From contig JAMOPK010000350.1 of the NCBI GenBank assembly GCA_027064565.1, positions 1 through 7,091 of the forward strand: a stretch of DNA of 7,091 bases, written 5' to 3'. This DNA comes from Caldifarciminota bacterium (GTDB taxonomy: Bacteria > Hydrothermota > Hydrothermia > B15-G9). The notes under the pieces are model-generated. The model did not search any database and was not told where the DNA came from. It saw nothing but the letters and a program-made list of their open reading frames with translations. Each line of letters opens with the position of its first letter. The first letter of the stretch is position 1. Of this stretch, positions 4,998 through 7,091 are shown piece after piece. Both the position numbers and the translations under genes were made by a program.

Positions 4998-7091
4998 ATG
5001 AAATCCGTTGGAAAAGCACTATTCGTGGTGCTTATGTGGAGTGCCTTATCATGGGCACAGACAAATAACATCCTCTACGGTGGAGACTTCGATGTATGGA
5101 ATGACGGCCTGCCTTACGGATGGTCACCACGCACGCCGGGAATTGACGTTATTCAATCTGACAATCCTGCCCGGTCAGGTAACAGTGTTCAGATCGTATT
5201 GAGGAGCACCAGTAATCAGGATTTCGATCACGACACGATCCCTGTTGTTCCCGGAGAGACTTATACGTTCTCGGTGTGGGTGTATGACACATCTTTTGCT
5301 AAAGCGCGACTCGCAGTTATCTGGTTCGACAGCACAGGCTCACCCCATCACGACTATCCGGAGGTATATTCGTCCAATCAGTCGGACTGGCAACAGTTAA
5401 CCTATGAAACTACAGCACCTTCCAATGCTGCAAGGGCTCTTTTGAGGATCAGGTTCTATGACGAAGACGGCTTCTCCGATTCCGCCTACATCTGGCTCGA
5501 CGATGCCGAGTTCGTTGGCCCTGACCACAGGATCCCTGTTCTGCTTATGGCCAATATCGGCGGAGATTCGCATTACCGCTCTTTCTGGGTGGATGGATCA
5601 TGGAACAACGACGGTAACTACGATCCATGGTGGCGCGGCGATTGGGTGGAGCTCAAGGATGATGGTGTCTGGCCCGATATGTATCCCAACGATGACATCT
5701 TTACAGGTGTGGTTTACCTCAACCCCAATCCCAACACCCCATATTACTGGTGGATAGGTTCTGAGCCATTCTGGTCTCCACAGGGCAGTGCTTATCTCTA
5801 TGACGGCACATCCTTTGAAATAACAGATTACAGCATCGACACGCTGGAAACCGATCCCGTTTTTGTTGATCCTTCAGGCCAGGGCTACAACCAGTGGGTC
5901 ATAACCCTTGCAGGTGAGCTTAACGGCTGGAACAATGCAGACGATAACCTTGTCAGGGACGGCTGGGTCTGGAGCAACTATTTTTATCTCGATCCCGATT
6001 CTTCTTACGGTGATACACTTGAGTTCAAGTTTGCGGTGATGCATTCATGGAGGGCGGCTTATGGCGATGGCGGCATCGGTGGCACCTATCCCAATTACAA
6101 ATATCACATCCCTGAAGCCGGCATTTACAGGATCGGGTTTGATGATTCCACAGACACCCCCATATTTGAGCATATAGAGACGCTTCCCGTTGTAATCAGC
6201 GAGTTTATAGCCACTCCCACATCCGCTGAGGCTATCGAGCTGTTCAATCCCAACATCAACAATGTTTCCCTGAACGGATATTATCTCGTTATCGAGGGGA
6301 GTTCCTTTGCTGACACGATACCGATAAACGATGGCGTGTCGATCCCGGCTCAGGGCTACCTGGTTCTCTCCGATGCGAACGGCAACCTCGGTGCTGATCT
6401 TGGTTTGCCCAACGAAGGGGCAGTCATCTATCTTTACAATGCCAGCGATGAGCTTCAGGATCGGGTGGGTTACGGCAGAATGGGCAGTGCACCTGCTCCT
6501 ATTTACCAGTGGAGCGCAGCGAGAGTCGCTGTTACCGGGAACAATGCTGTAGACTTCAACATGGATCCGACACCAACAATGGGTGCCGCGAACGATGCCC
6601 CTTCTACGGCCCTCGGCTCATCGAGCGTCATGCTCAACGAGGTTGGCCCCGGAAACTACAAATCTAAGTTCATCGAACTTTACAATGCCGGAACCGATTC
6701 CGTTGACATTTCCGGCTGGATCATCGTTGTCGATGACGATTACTATGTGCCGAACGGCACGGTGCTTGGCCCTGGCGACCTGTTCACCCTTTATGAGACC
6801 GATTTCCCGCATTATTTCGACATGGACGCCAGCGCCGACAACGTCTATCTGTTCAATGCTAATGGTGAGAGGGTCGATCAGATGGGCTGGGATCAGAATC
6901 CGGGATCTCAGTCTTATGCAGTTCTTCCAGACGGTGACAGGACAACGTTCACCGGTTACGACAATGCCACATCCGTCGATTTCGAGCTTGCACCTCCTAC
7001 GCCGGGCCAGCTTAACTATCAGCCTGTGAACCCTGTTACGGTGATTCTATCCGCTCAGGTCGGCGGCGATTCCCATTACCGTTCGTTCTGG
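4998..7091 (+). CDS. Secreted modular protein with CBM-like, E-set-like and lamin-tail-like domains (C-terminus outside the window)
   Basis: The frame is open from the ATG at 4998 to the window end (698 codons), preceded by AGGAGG six bases upstream. Residues 1-20 form a classic signal peptide (MKSVGKALFVVLMWSALSWA, cleavage after SWA). Residues 24-173 resemble a CBM4/9 jelly-roll: it starts NILYGGDFDVW, has VVPGETYTFSVWV in the middle, and ends with WLDDAEF. Residues 181-290 are Trp- and Asp-rich, with GGDSHYRSFWVDGSW and an LKDDG...NDDIFTG block (219-237). Residues 298-395 look like a glycogen-binding/CBM48-type E-set (AGELNGW at 305-311, LEFKFAVMHSW at 341-351). Two lamin-tail-like domains follow (about 398-533 and 544-677), with ISEFIA...AIELFNP and LNEVGPG...FIELYNAG. 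At 682 the GGDSHYRSFW module starts again. It is likely an extracellular or cell-surface protein binding sugars or nucleic acid; no catalytic domain is visible in this part. A sorting domain, if any, lies beyond the window. Confidence 0.88.
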   Translation, partial: MKSVGKALFVVLMWSALSWAQTNNILYGGDFDVWNDGLPYGWSPRTPGIDVIQSDNPARSGNSVQIVLRSTSNQDFDHDTIPVVPGETYTFSVWVYDTSFAKARLAVIWFDSTGSPHHDYPEVYSSNQSDWQQLTYETTAPSNAARALLRIRFYDEDGFSDSAYIWLDDAEFVGPDHRIPVLLMANIGGDSHYRSFWVDGSWNNDGNYDPWWRGDWVELKDDGVWPDMYPNDDIFTGVVYLNPNPNTPYYWWIGSEPFWSPQGSAYLYDGTSFEITDYSIDTLETDPVFVDPSGQGYNQWVITLAGELNGWNNADDNLVRDGWVWSNYFYLDPDSSYGDTLEFKFAVMHSWRAAYGDGGIGGTYPNYKYHIPEAGIYRIGFDDSTDTPIFEHIETLPVVISEFIATPTSAEAIELFNPNINNVSLNGYYLVIEGSSFADTIPINDGVSIPAQGYLVLSDANGNLGADLGLPNEGAVIYLYNASDELQDRVGYGRMGSAPAPIYQWSAARVAVTGNNAVDFNMDPTPTMGAANDAPSTALGSSSVMLNEVGPGNYKSKFIELYNAGTDSVDISGWIIVVDDDYYVPNGTVLGPGDLFTLYETDFPHYFDMDASADNVYLFNANGERVDQMGWDQNPGSQSYAVLPDGDRTTFTGYDNATSVDFELAPPTPGQLNYQPVNPVTVILSAQVGGDSHYRSFW
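5538..5588 (+). repeat. First copy of the GGDSHYRSFW protein module start
   Basis: It encodes residues 181-197 of the secreted protein. It matches residues 682-698 at 13 of 17 positions, including ten consecutive residues GGDSHYRSFW. The DNA is only about 36 of 51 bases identical, with most differences within the identical block in third positions, so this is an old duplication kept by protein-level selection. Confidence 0.8.
7041..7091 (+). repeat. Second copy of the GGDSHYRSFW module, cut by the window end
   Basis: It encodes residues 682-698 (VILSAQVGGDSHYRSFW), the start of a second Trp-rich/E-set module after the two lamin-tail-like domains. The complete protein therefore probably continues for at least another 200 residues and may alternate these modules. 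Confidence 0.8.

Noticed and set aside
6583..7029. 148-codon plus-strand frame
   Set aside because: It is another frame within the lamin-tail coding region. The main frame has domain motifs and stays open for 698 codons, while this one is Thr/Ser/Pro/Met-rich noise.

Overview
The window is bacterial chromosomal DNA of roughly balanced GC, with strong AGGAGG-type ribosome binding sites and tightly packed genes. The mix is an ATP-type phosphoenolpyruvate carboxykinase of divergent sequence, a ChaN-family protein, and a large secreted protein with lamin-tail and carbohydrate-binding-like domains. That suits a poorly characterised lineage near the FCB/candidate-phylum bacteria. This is an inference: no rRNA or other marker gene is present, so the organism cannot be named.

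Left block (1-3075, all minus strand): a divergent PEPCK (1321-3075), then a ChaN-like protein (384-1250) 70 bases downstream, then the N-terminal 133 codons of a membrane-anchored protein (1-400, running off the window edge) whose start lies 17 bases inside the ChaN-like gene. No terminator is visible between them, so they may be one transcript read right to left, but a shared function is not evident.

Middle block: a 555-base non-coding stretch (3076-3630) separates pckA from the next, divergently oriented genes. It holds a 281-base segment bounded by a perfect 15-bp inverted repeat. Inside are an 11-bp hairpin whose loop carries CTCTGTGTC tandem repeats, and further inverted repeats. It looks like a small mobile-element remnant or a structured RNA. 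A TTGACA-containing candidate promoter follows it.

Right block (3631-4807, plus strand): a two-gene operon of unknown function. It encodes a 140-residue protein with about three membrane helices and a 236-residue soluble protein that starts one base after the first gene's stop. It ends in a textbook intrinsic terminator (4776-4807).

Far right (4998-7091, plus strand, continuing past the window): the first 698 codons of an exported modular protein. In order it has a signal peptide, a CBM4/9-like jelly-roll region, a tryptophan-rich region followed by a glycogen-binding-like (E-set) domain, two lamin-tail-like domains, and the start of a second copy of the tryptophan-rich module. Its candidate promoter has a perfect 14-bp palindrome in the -35/-10 spacer, suggesting control by a repressor or activator.

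No tRNA, rRNA, CRISPR array or intact transposase gene was seen. The best candidates for something undescribed are the two-gene operon, the inverted-repeat element and the unusual PEPCK active site.
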